Shown here in pieces: positions 47,911 through 60,021 of a DNA stretch of 64,000 nucleotides. The translations under genes and the position numbers were made by a program. The stretch comes from Atrichornis clamosus. Taxonomy: Eukaryota > Chordata > Aves > Passeriformes > Menuridae. The notes under the pieces were generated by a model. That model did no database searches. It was given only the letters and a program-made list of their open reading frames with translations, and had not been told where the DNA came from. Numbering within the stretch: the first letter of the stretch is position 1; each line of letters opens with the position of its first letter. The stretch lies in NCBI GenBank assembly GCA_013400975.1, contig WBMZ01009479.1:62001-126000 (forward strand), written 5' to 3'.

Positions 47911-49959
47911 GAAAAGGATGTTGCAGTTAGAAGGATGGAGATGAGGCAAACAACACTCCCTGCTTTGTGTTAACAACATAGGAGGTACAATAGGGAAATT
48001 TAATTTGATACTGATCTACATGAGGCATAACACAGCAACACAGTTTCAAATGCTACTTTTCTAATGGCAGCCTTTGAATTGCAAATTTCCACCAAAACCA
48101 CCTGATTCATTACTTGAACGTGTTCCCAAACCAGTCGAGGAGTTTCTTTCCCTGCTTCCATAGGGGCAGGAGTGGGCTCTCCTCCCTTAACATCTCAGGA
48201 GGCAGATTTAAAACCCGAGGGATGCTTTCCTCATGAGAGCCTTGAGCCTGCAAGGTGACAAGCACGCAGGCAGCGTGTCTAGTGCTCAACAAAAGAGATG
48301 CTTCTGGCTTTGCTGCAGCAGCCGAATTTCTCCTCGCAAGGAAAGGTCAAATCCCAGAATAGTCCGCAGCCCTTTCGGAAGCGCTGGCCTTGTGCTGGGA
48401 AAGGACACTTCCCAAAGTTGGCAGCGATTTGAAAACGTTTTGTCGCTTCTGTAGGCCGCCCTAAAACCCACTACAAGAAATGGCAACGTTTCATTTAATG
48501 CTCTCGGGCTCCCAATGGAAAAGTGCTGTGAGGATGGCAGAGCCCTCGGAAGCAGAGGAGCCTCTGGCAGGCGGCTCCGCACGCCACGGAGGAGCCCATA
48601 AGCACAGGGAAAATCTCCAGTGCTCTCTCACTGCGTGTGAGAGGGCTGTGAGTCAGCCACTTCACGTGTGAAAAGACACAATGGGCTCTCTTTGAAACTG
48701 TGTTCTCCTTGAGCCTAAAGAGAATGCATGGGAACTGTAAAGGGTGTCAGTTAATTAGTCTGCGATCCAGTTTAACGTGAAATTGGATATTAAACGATTT
48801 CTGTACATGTTGTCAGGTGTTTTTAGTCCCTCCATTAGCTCCCTCTTGCAACCATTATAATTTGTCTAAATCTCCAAGTGGTAAAAACTGGAATCTTGTG
48901 CACAGGTGATTAAAAATCACCCTGTGAACTATTAAAAGGCCCCATGGAAAACTATTTGCTGACACTCAATTACTGTGTTGTCCATAATTTTAGAATACTT
49001 GTTTCTTTCTCTTTTAACCCCAGTTCTTAATTTCAGCCGTTTGGACTGCTTGCAACACCCCTTGCAAGGTTTTCACCATCTACTCACTGTTCATTAGTAT
49101 TCACAGTCACAAGCACACCTTTAACTCACATTCAGGCACACACTCCCTGACAAAAGCTCTATTAAATGGGATTCCATACCTGATCTCAAACATATTTGTA
49201 TTTAAACATCTATAAATGTTGAAAAATAAATAAATGTTTGCATGTTGCTTGAAGGTGGCATCCAATTTCCTCTTTGCTTCAAGGACCCACTCCCCATCCT
49301 CAATACGCCCCAAATGTTCTGCCACCTGAGAGGATTGGCAGGGAGTCAGAAGGAGAGTTTGTGATACCCCTGCTGTTCAGCAGGGTCAGGGCTAACGGGG
49401 TGTACAGCAGAGCAGGTTTGAGGAAGGTACAGAGATCTGTGGTCAGAAAAACATCAGCAGGAACAGCACAGAGAAGGAGGTTCAGTATTTAGGGCAATGC
49501 CAGCAAAATGCAGATAAGCACATATTGCATCTTCACCTCTGAGGAAGGCACAGATAATATATACAAGATGTGGGCACTTTCCTTTAGTGTTTCCAATAGT
49601 TTGTAAATAAAAAATCCCTTCGTGAACTTCGGGTTTTTCCCTGCTTAACAGTTGGCCAAAGGAAGCAATTACAGTGTGCACTAAACAAGCAGAATTTTCT
49701 TCACAAAACAAGTCACTAAAATCCTTTATATGAGAACAAGCTTTTATTAATGACCTCTTTGAATTTTACTGGTGAGCCCAGCAGTAATACACGGCTATTG
49801 TTAGAAATGTAAATGTAAAGAGATAAGGAAATTTTCAGGCAAATCTATGCTTAATTTCAAAGAAAAGCTGCTCATTTCTAATGGCCCTTGTTTGCATGGA
49901 TATCTGATGGTAAGGCTAGGGGAGGGTCACAACAGATAAAACCTAACGGTATCATTGAA
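47911..49959. other. Intergenic, no supported gene
   Basis: A GC-richer stretch at 48100-48680 has several frames of 60-100 codons on both strands, none recognisable. The 48690-49060 stretch is AT-rich with 'cagttaattagtctgcg' and might be another element. Confidence 0.45.
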
Positions 49960-50260
49960 TGAAAAACAAATATTTATTTTCTCTTTGTCTCTTTGGGACT
50001 CATTTGCATTAAAACTGCAGCTTTTGCAGGGACCGCTAGTGAAAAAAACCACCCTAATTTATGCATTTAATATTAGGAAGGCTCTTTGAGATTAAGGTTA
50101 TGTAAAAGCTGATGCCACTCTGCATCCTTGTCTTTGCACAAAGAACACGAAGCTGAGATGAGCAGTTTGGGTGCTCCGTTTGTTGTATACCTCAAATTTG
50201 CATTTTATTGCACCCATGTAATTTTATAACTGTATTATAGATCCTATTGTCACGCTTGGT
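49960..50260. promoter_or_regulatory. Candidate enhancer with two POU octamers
   Basis: Two perfect ATTTGCAT octamers lie at 50002-50009 and 50196-50203 in the same orientation, in high-complexity repeat-free DNA with 'tttatgcatttaatatt' between them. The octamer is the consensus of POU-domain factors (OCT and BRN types). Two more octamers follow at 51007 and 51056. Confidence 0.38.
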
Positions 50261-50591
50261 TTCTTTCCTGAATTCCAGCTGCTCTTCTACAAAGCTATTT
50301 GTCACTTATTTTAACCTTGAGCATGCAAAACTCCTCGCAGGCTTAAAATTAAGCAAGAGCTTATGTGAAGAGACATTTAATGCATTCAGTCAGTGTTGTT
50401 GCCTCACTACCTGAAGCTCTTTTGCATTATCTCCAGTACCCTCCTTGCTCTTTGGCTCTGGGAAAACCTTTTTGTCCTCATCCTTAATGACATAAGATTA
50501 ATTTCAGAAATTAAAAAAAAAAATTGGGTGTGGATACATTTTACTAAAAAAAATTTTTTTTTCTTTGTTCAAGTCTGTTAAACTCGCTGTC
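50261..50591. other. Intergenic, nothing recognised
   Basis: AT-rich with A- and T-runs near 50511-50560. No gene is recognised. Confidence 0.5.
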
Positions 50592-50850
50592 ATTATAGAA
50601 TCACAGAAGGGTTTGGGCTGGAAGGCACCTTACAGCCCATCCAGTTCCAGCCCCTGCCATGGGCAGGGACACCTCCCACTATCCCGGGTTGCTCCAAGCC
50701 CTGTCCAACCTGGCCCTGGACATTTCCAGGGATGGAGCAGCCACAGCTTCTCTGGGATACCTGTGCCAGGGCCTCACCACCCTCACAGGGAAGAATTCCT
50801 TCCTTACATCCCATCCAAACCCACTTCCTTTCAGCTTAAAGCCATGCCTT
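50592..50850 (-). mobile_element. CR1 LINE fragment, 3' end
   Basis: Antisense CR1 starting with the terminal repeat 'attatagaatcacagaagg'. It runs through 'cagttccagcccctgccatg', 'gttgctccaagccctgtcca', 'gcagccacagcttctctgg' and 'gcctcaccaccctcacag' to about 50850. It is the longest well-preserved copy of the common subfamily here. All frames of 70-110 codons over it are CR1 shadows. Confidence 0.95.
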
Positions 50851-53380
50851 AAGCTTTTGCAAGGACAGTTTGGGCAATAACTTCCCCCAACATTTAAACG
50901 TTTTGCACCAGGGATGCTCCCACCAAAGGAAAGATGGGCTCCCACCTTCTCAGGGCAGCCAGAGCCTGTCACAATTGTTGTGTCCTTGCTTTCCTTCTGT
51001 GACAGAATGCAAATACCCAAGGGGTCATTGAAAACCAGGATGATTATGTGGGATAATTTGCATGCCTTTTTATTTCTGTCATTGCTGCATTTGACACACA
51101 GTAAAACAATAAAATGTGATCAGCGTGCCCAGGTTCTCTCCTTTTTTATTGTCTGCTTGCTGTGAATAAGCATGGTGCAAAAGCCAATTGCTTTTAAAAC
51201 CCGTTTTAAAATTGTTTTAAAAGCTGCACAGGCATACGTTTCTTTTAAACAAGTAGCTGATTTACTTCGAAGTGAGCCAAGTTGAAAAACAAGAGCTAGA
51301 ATTCAATAATGCGGGAGGTGGGATCTCGTGATGGAGTTTTATATGGAATAGCATTTCACATCAAAATAATTACACCTCTGTGGTGATTAATGATTAACCT
51401 GATTCTTTATTATTCCTTTCTGAATGCCAGCTTCAGTCTTGAGATAGACTCCCTCTGAAGTCAATAGGAGGAGTCATGTGAACGTCAAAACCCAGAAGTT
51501 ATCTTTGTCATTAACCTTGAGAAGCACCATCGATTACTGGCACTAAGTAAGATCTAATGGTTTCAGAGAATCAACTGCTTCAAAAACAATTTTCAAGGCA
51601 TATTTGAAAACGAGTTAGATGAAGCTAGAAAAATATGGCTTTGATATGATTTGGTACAGCTAGCTCAGAATTGCTTTGTAGTGCAGTTCAGCTAGATTTA
51701 CTGGGATGAAAAAGAAGGGAAAAGTCACCACATTGCCTTGTTTTCCAATCAAAATTAGCATCTGTCTATGATGCAGAAATTAATAGAAGTAGAGAGGTAT
51801 GTGAGTGCAATGCTGATGCTCTAACAAGATCATTTTAATGCTGCACTATTCACTTAAGCTCCTTTGTAACTCGAGGTCTATCTGAAAATGTGACTTTGTG
51901 CTTATAACCTGTCAGGGAAAAATAAACACACATGTGTTTTCTGTGGGCTTGGGAGAGATAAAAACTTATTTTGAAAGAGATTTCCATCCCACTTTTTGGT
52001 TTGAAAGGAATTTGCAAACCTTGAGAATTTTAGCTGCCTGTGTCCTCATCAATTCTTAAAACCATAGGTGTTCCTTCTCTAGTAGATAAAATACCAGTAA
52101 TTCGAATGAGTCTTTTTGTATTTTTTGGAAGGTACAAAACTGGCTTTCGTGGGGAGTTCTGCATCATAAAGGACTTGCATGCTTAAATTTTAACTGTCAG
52201 TACTGCCTTTCAATATTCTCAATATATATTATACACAATAATGCATATTTAACAAAGGGATCTGATCTGTCAGTTTAAGGATTTCCGAGATTAAATAAAT
52301 ATCCAGCTATTTTACATTGCCTTCATCAGACACATCAGAAGCAAAGTTTAAAATAAAAGAACCTTTTTTGGACACTTTATCCATCAGTTTCCCAAGCGGA
52401 TGATAACATTTTGCAGGGTATGGTCTGTCCCAGCAAGTTTCAGTAGACTCGAATATTAGGGACCTGCAATGTTCTTTGTCAGGCAAATGCATTTCAGATC
52501 ACCACAAATGGTTTGCTGATGCTCTTTTTGTGTTTTATATGCATTAAGGGATTAAAGACATATTGAGAATATGGTCCCAAAACTGCCTTGGTTGGTGCTT
52601 TTAAAGGGCTGTGTCAATTTAGTGTCTTGGGAGAGAAAATGCCCAGAGCAGATCAAATTAAAAACGTTTTAAAAATTTGAATCGTGCGCTATGGAAATTC
52701 TGTGAAAAGATAATGAAATAAAGGATGTTGTACTGAAATAAAATATGACATAAAACTGTTCTGCTCTGGTTTTTGGACAGCAGCAAACTGCAGAAATTTA
52801 AGGCCTAAGTTGATGACTCTAACTCAGACAAACCCTCAAATACACAAAGATTTTGCCTGAACAAATGCTGTAGAGGTTTCCAGTCTGTGGTAACTTGCAT
52901 GAGATTGACTTTAGTCATATGCATCCAGCTCTGCCTATTTTATTAAGATGTGACCCTTCTCCTGCTGCAAGCTCATCTCTTACCCCATGATTTGCAGAAA
53001 TTAATTGGTCTCCTCTAAGCTGACTAGCAAATCCATATACTACTGTAATTACCTGAATGTAAAATATTTAGGAAATATCTATCATGCTCTTGGAAGTCTC
53101 AGGTCATTGAAAGAAAGCCAATGAAATTGCAAACAGGCTGAAGGGATTGGCTACCAGGTACCTTTCCTCCCCCCTCCCCACCCTCTTGGCTCTTAGCATT
53201 TGTCTCTAGGGCACGACCAAATAGTGGCCATGTGTCATAAAGACATTTATCATGTAATTACAGCTTTAAGATCAGTTTCTGTTGATGTGAGATGATTACT
53301 TTGTATTTCACGCCTTTCAGGTTCCCAGCTGGGATTCAGAGGTTTAAGGACATGGGGTATATATTTTTTAAATTTATGAG
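50851..53380. other. Intergenic; two POU octamers at the left
   Basis: ATGCAAAT at 51007-51014 and ATTTGCAT at 51056-51063 lie in opposite orientation 42 bp apart. A C-rich run (ctcccccctcccc type) is near 53168. No gene or further transposon is recognised. Confidence 0.45.
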
Positions 53381-56300
53381 AGAGCCATTAATTTAATTAA
53401 TTGGACCATAAGAGTTCAGTCAGTGACCAAATAAGAATCCTGCCAAACAGAGAGAACCAGATGTTTTATGAAGTTTCGATATTTTTGACATGTATAACTT
53501 GGCAAAGCAAAGGCCTTTGTTTCCTCCTCAAGGAAGAGAACATTTCTGTGGAGTAAGAAAAATGACACATCAAAGTCATTCACTGTGAAAACTGATGCTA
53601 GAATAAGAATACTGTTCAAATGAGACCATTTTAAGCCCGGCTTAAATTGTATTGTTATGTGCTAGCAATAGCCCAGTGCCATCCCTATATGGCTTACAAC
53701 AATAGTTGCATTCTAAAACCTGGGCTCAGGCATTGCATCTGTGATTCCTTGAATTAATTTTGAGGTTTTATGTCATGTGTTTGTGTGATTTTGTGTTTTC
53801 AAATTGATATCTGATTTGAATTATTGTGAGAGGAACCCTGTCACCAAGGTGATCATGAAGATATATTTCGAGTGTTTTCCATGTTCGCTACATTTCTATG
53901 AGCTTTCATGTAAATGCATTTCCTCTGAACTCCTATTTCTTCTGATATTGGAGCCAGCTTTTATGACCGTCCTCACAGCTGCTTAAATCCGTATATGTTG
54001 TTTTTGAAGGTTTCATTTAAGACTGTAGTGAAATAGATTTTAACTTTCTTTCTATTATCTCCTAACCTGAGATGCAGCAGGAAATCCAGGACAGCAGCTG
54101 TGTCCAAGTTACAGTCAGACAAAATATTTTATGTTTGTCCACTTTTGCAAAAACCAGTTTATCATGATTTCCTGTTAAAGAATTCAGCCTGGCTCCTGTC
54201 CAGAGAGAGCCCCAAATCTCACAATTTAGCCCAAACAGCTAAAACCATACATTTCACACTAAGGATAGAGCAAGGTGGAATTGTGTACCATGGCACAAAA
54301 CTCAGCAGCAAAGGCCTGCCTTGTGCTGAAGGTGATCCACTGCTCACTGGCACTGGCACACTTGCATGGATGCATCAGCCTGGCACGAATCCAGTGTAAT
54401 GGATCATGAATTAAGTCCAAAGGCTTCTTCCTGAGCTGCTGTTTGCTGGCAGAGCTCCTCAGCATCAACAGGCTCGTGTGAATTCCACCAAGACACCTGC
54501 CTGTCGTACTCCCAGCCCCGTGGTCACAGCCACAATTGTCATCCACTTGAAAAGAAAGAGCCACGTCCAGCTGTGAGGTACTGATCCAGCAAAGCATTTC
54601 GATGCTTTTCTTTCTCTGGGCAATGTACTTGCCTAGTGAAAATTACTGTGGAATCATTAAAGCAGAGGGAGTTATCGAAACTTGAATCAGCAACTCTTAT
54701 TTTCCTCTTCTGTTGAAAGATATAAATGCAAATCTGGCAGTGGCTGAGGATTGTATAAGGATGAGCAAGCAGACAGGTGGGATTTACACTGGGAGGAAAA
54801 CAATGGCAGAAGTGTCATGACAGCAGAGAAATTATATCTGGTTTTATTTCAGGGCACAGCCCTGGCCCTGGCTGTCCCAAGATCACTTTGCACGTTGCCA
54901 GCCAAGCTGTTCTCATGCTTAATTTACAGCTCACAGGGTTCATGTACCATCTAATGAAAAATCTCAGTGGCAACTTGAAGGACAAGGTAGAACAGTGACC
55001 AAATTATTCACATTTTTGCCAGGAGTGGAGAGCTCCTTTGGCCCAGAGAACTGACCTGATGATGTCTTGGCACCAAAGGTTGATATCAGGGGCTTTAAGA
55101 TCTCTGAGTTTCTCTTGGATTGGAATGTTGTACTTAATGTACCACCAGTCTTCATCTTCTGCATGACTCAGTGTCCCATTTGCGGTAGGGCAGCTGCTGC
55201 AGAGGTCTGAGGAGCTCCTGTGGAGGCTGGATCCCAGCTTGATGCTGAGTGTTGCTTGGTGTGTGCAGTCACTAGCGTTGCAAGTTACGCGTGGGAGAAG
55301 CAATAGGAATTGCCTTGACTGCTAATCATGTTTACTTCTTTTAAAATAATAAATAAAATGTAAAACAAATAAAATATTGTAAATATCTATTTAGTTTGAC
55401 ACAGGCCTAACAGAATATAGGATTTTGTATGCCAATAAATATTATTATTTGCCCTTTCCTTTGGCGCATGCTGCCTTTCAGGTGAATTTATCTCCCTGCA
55501 TCTTCATCCTTTAAAATGGTAATAAAAGATCCTGAAGTCTCCGTGTCTTAGGAGAGTGTGTATCTAAGAATAATTTTCTAGCAATCCAATTTCCATGCTC
55601 TTTTAGAAGCTGGTACAGAAACATTCCATAGAGTTAATATTTAATACCAATATAGTCATGAAAAATTCAGCTGCTAATAAATGGGATTTATTTATTTTCT
55701 ACCATTCAAATGGCCACTACTGTTGTTCTAAAACTGTTGATGGATAGACTGTCTTAAGTGGAAACAAATACTCATTTGTTATGGGCTTGTTTCTGTTTAT
55801 AAAAGGTATTTGGCTCCAGACGTGGACCCCAAGCTTTTTTAGTCGCATGAACATCCTGGAAACACCAGTCCCAAGCTCCTGCTTGTTCTGCAGGGACAGA
55901 AATCAGTACATTATGGAAAGACTCCTCGGTACAGCAAAGGCAACTACCACAACTATTGCTTGTAAAGACAAAATTCATGGCCGTGAACCCTTCAGTGGTG
56001 CAGCTTTTGGCCTCTGCTTCTCCTTTCTTACATCCTGGCATGGCAGGCACTAAATGGATTTGAACACTTCCTCCTATGCCTGAATAAGAGATGCATATTT
56101 GCATTCTGTCCTTCTTTCTAAAACAGAAGGAAAACACTCCAGCTGGATACCCACGTGCTCTGGAGTGCTGTGGTCTTCCGAGGACAATTACACTGTCCAC
56201 TTAGAAAAGAGGTGTTATAATTTCTCCACATTTTCCATAGCATCAAAATTCGCACTTGCCCTTTGAAAGCTTGCATTTGCTTCTGTGTGTCAGTCCCAGG

Positions 56301-57271
56301 CAGGTGCCATGCTGGCATTTCCTCCCTCTAGATTTCAAAAGAAAATCTCTGTGTAATGGCCATACCCTCATCTTTTTCCTATTTTTTTTTCTTTTTTTTT
56401 TTCTTATAAAAATAACAGAGAAAGAGAGGCATCAAAAGCAATTTTTCATTTCCACATACCTGCGTGGTAAACCCAGATGTCAGGCTTTTTGTGGTGATGT
56501 GATTCATATCACTTCAGTATAGGGTGTTAGCTCTGCATTTAGTCTTGCCTGGACTGTAACGAAGGACACCGATTACTCTGGTGATTCCAGCTAAAAGCTG
56601 CAGGAGAGGCATTAGAATACAGGAAATGTATAGGGGAATGCAATTTCAGAGTGGGTGAAAGATGTGTGAGTGGATGAACATTCAGTCAGGTAATTACAGC
56701 TTAGGTTTAGTCCTGAATTTTCTTCAGCCTTGCTCTAGGAAGAGCCTAATGGCCAGACCTGAGTTTTTAATGGCAACATTTGGGCAAAAAGTACGGCTAT
56801 TAGGTGAGCAAATGTAGCACTTTATCCTGGAGGAACGGATATCATCTTCGGTGTCAAAAGCAAAGGAGAATCAATTCAGCTTTGTGAGCTGTGAAAGTTT
56901 TCCGTGGGAAATCCTGGAATGGTCTCACTCCGTAGGGAGGGGAGGGAAGATGGTGTCTGAGCCAGGCATGTGCTCAGCACAGAACACACTGTCAGAGACA
57001 GCCAAATCCATTGATTCCAGCCATCCTGGTGAAGGTATTCCAGATTCTCCGCAGCAGGAAAACCGAATCTATAATTTATGCAAACCCAAGTAATTGTGAT
57101 CAAAAGAGGTACAAAGTCAAACGAAACGTGAGTGCCATTTTCATCACCACATGGAATGTGTTTCACAAGAAGCCAGTTCTTTAGATTAATAATAAGAACT
57201 GTAATATTTGTAGCTCTGGGTGTCTCTTCAGATCGAGTGAACACTTCACTTTCTGAAGAAAACAACTTCAG
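53381..57271. other. Intergenic, no supported gene
   Basis: A TTAATTAA palindrome (53393-53400) lies in a very AT-rich spot. Octamers are at 54726-54733 and 56097-56104. Frames at 54259-54597, 55004-55303 and 55772-56200 (all minus) have no recognisable domain. A T/C-rich tract occurs near 56380-56405. Confidence 0.45.
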
Positions 57272-57297
57272 TTAATCTACACAATTAATCTATACAA
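57272..57297. repeat. 13-bp tandem duplication
   Basis: TTAATCTACACAA (57272-57284) and TTAATCTATACAA (57285-57297) are tandem copies with one difference, followed by a partial TTAA. Confidence 0.9.
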
Positions 57298-58539
57298 TTA
57301 ACAGGTTCAGGTAGATTTTCTTGAATGAGGCGGCAGGGACAGAGTCACCAAATGGCTGGAGTAAGAACAACACCATTTTTCATCCCAAGACACTCCTGGG
57401 AAAAGTAGATGAGCTGCTTCTAATTTGACCTATGGAGTGAAAATTTATATTCTATTCTTTGAAACATCTTCCACCTGTCACAGACACGTTCTGGCAAATC
57501 TGCACTGGGGACAATGCCTTCACTGATCAAAACATGGGAGCTGTTGCTTCCTGCATGACATCATTCAGACATGCACTGAGCCACCCAGTTCAGGTTGCCC
57601 ATCTGTTGGGGAGTGGGGTTCAAATTTAATTAAGCATGGGTAGTAGCTTCATCTTGGTCTCACAGATCCAAAATACTTGTCCAAAGGAGGATATTAAGCC
57701 CTGCATCTTCAGTCAAAAAGTCTAGTTTTATTTTTTCCTTAAAAAAACCTGCCTATAATAGAAGTGGATAAAAATTATTGTGGCTCAAGTAAACTTTTTC
57801 ACTTTACATATAAACAGAATATATCTTCTAATCTTAATTTTAATTTTAAAAAAATTAAGGGTAGAAGGGAGAGAACAATGCCTGCTCTGCCTCTTCCCAT
57901 CTCTGGTTCTGCAAATCAACCCAACCTCATCTGCTTTCTGCACTGCCTTAATTGCTCACAAAGCTTTTTATGGCCAGTTTGGACCTCAAATTGCAATTAC
58001 TGCTGAAGGCTAGAGGCTAACACAAGGAACAAAGCAAAGGATAATGGACAGCACCCTGACACTCCCATCTGATGTGCAGGAGCTTGTGTCCTTCCAGGCT
58101 CCAGCTGGGACAGAAGGACAGGAGTAGGGGGAACCTCACTGTCACAAGATTTTTACACGGCCAGAAGCAGGAGCTCCAAGGTGCGAAGCAGCAACAGCCA
58201 CGCTCACGAGATCTGCTGCCCTATGTGAAGTCCTGAAAGATTGGATCACCCAGATAAGCCCATCCAGATGTGCCTCTAGTTTTCACCTTTATAGTATTTT
58301 TCAGCAGGGAGATCTCTTGCAGTGACATACAGATCTACAAGCATCACATCAGCAATGCCAGGGATATTTATTTCTCTTGTTATTTGCTGTGGTACCTAGT
58401 GTTTCTAGGAGTAGGCATTTGATCCCTCAAACAATCCCAATCCAAATGTCCTTAAAGTGAACTGATGTGCTCTGCTTAATAGCCTGGTGACTTCTTGGAT
58501 TAGACTGATCGAGCCAGTGATGAATAGGGTAAGTATAGT
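57298..58539. other. Intergenic, nothing recognised
   Basis: A small AT palindrome (cttaattt...aaattaag) is near 57832-57858. No gene or repeat is recognised. Confidence 0.5.
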
Positions 58540-59460
58540 TAACAGCCATTCTTAAACAACTTTGAGTGTCATTAATTTTGTTATAGGACAGATTAATCTG
58601 AAATGTCAGGACTTGCTGTACTAGACCTAAAATTGTATTTTCAAACCAATTTTAACAGATTGTATTTCACTCTTGACACAAAATTCATTTACTCGCCTTA
58701 GATTGCAGCTTTTATTGCAATTGTATCAAATTAAACCAGGGTATTAGAAGCAGAGAAAACTAAGTTGAAGTTATAGGAGGGCAGTTGCACTAAATTTCTT
58801 TCTATTTTCCTTTTAATGCATTTCTCTCCTTTAAACAAGCTCAAATAAATGGACATTGCTACAGGTTAATAATAGATTATAACTGCCCTATGTGGGTATG
58901 TAAATCATATGTAAATCATATCCAGAGAGAAGACCATGTCTATTCTGTGCGTTATCTCATTTAAAAAACAGAACACTTGCTTTTCTTTAACAAATTTCAT
59001 ATTTATTTTGATTAAAGTTATAAATTAGATACTAAAGCCAATTTAAGTCGATTTCAAACACAAATGAAGAGCAGGCTGTCCAACTAAAGATCGCAAAAAT
59101 AATCAGAAATTTAGGCCCCAAGAAGGCAGAAAACAGGGTGATTAGCTCTCCTGAAACCTTTGAAATGCAGTTTAAGGATGAGTTACAGGGCCTTTGAAAA
59201 AGACTATTCCCCTCACCCCCCAAGTAATACCTTGCAGATAATAAATAGCTAAATCAATAATCTGCTCATAGGCAAACTGTGCAGCAAAATGTGTTTGGAC
59301 AGAAACATTTCTGGAATAATTTTGAATTATGAATAAATTCGCAAAAGTACCAGTCGGTTCACAGATAATTCATGAACTGAAATAAGGGCAAAATTTGTCA
59401 AATAAATTATTCACTACAAATAGTTCCTAAGCTCTCCAAAGTACTATCACACTTCATTTA
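58540..59460. promoter_or_regulatory. Candidate AT-rich non-coding element
   Basis: Repeat-free and high in complexity, with 'gacagattaatctgaaatg' near 58586 (a bicoid-type core) and the octamer-like direct repeat at 58898-58919. All frames are short. Regulatory function is inferred. Confidence 0.28.
58898..58919. repeat. Perfect 11-bp tandem repeat, octamer-like
   Basis: ATGTAAATCAT is present twice without a gap (58898-58908 and 58909-58919). Each unit holds ATGTAAAT, one base from the POU octamer ATGCAAAT, so two such sites are spaced about one helical turn apart. Confidence 0.92.
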
Positions 59461-59970
59461 TCTCTTGCCTTAGGGGTAGATAAAAATACTCAGAAAAAAT
59501 TATAACTAACCTGAATTTTTACCTAAAAAATTTAAGCTAGAACATCTCCTTTTGCAGTATTATTAAGGGTAAGAAACTTGCTCAATGGCAGCTTTTATTC
59601 CCCCTCCACAGAAACTATATTTTATGTCAGAGGACTTGGATTTTTATCTCAAAGTCAGAGACAATATGGTCATGAAAGAACAGATCTAATTCTGGTCCCT
59701 GGGCTTGCAGCTGTACCTCTCAAAAGGTTCAGTTTACTGCAAGATGTCTAGGACAAAATGAAAAATTATGGAATTTTTGTGGTGTCTTCTCAAAATTCTG
59801 ATTTTCTTCTGTAATATGTTTTGTCTCTAAAGAGAGCTTTACCTGTGAATGTGTTTCCATCACCATATGAGCTGTGAAATAGCTCAGGGGTGATTTGATG
59901 GGTGTAAAGGGAGGCAAACCATTGATCCTATGAGTTTTCAAGATTTGTATTCAAAAAAGGAGTGTCACTG
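59461..59970. other. Intergenic, nothing recognised
   Basis: AT-rich, with no gene or repeat recognised. Confidence 0.5.
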
Positions 59971-60021
59971 GAATCACAGAATCCTGGAATGGCTTGGACT
60001 GGAAGGGACCAAAAGTTCATC
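59971..60021 (-). mobile_element. CR1 LINE remnant, terminal 50 bp
   Basis: Antisense CR1 terminus: 'gaatcacagaatcctggaat', 'ggcttggactggaagggacc' and a trace of 'aaagttcatc'. Only the extreme 3' end survives. Confidence 0.82.
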
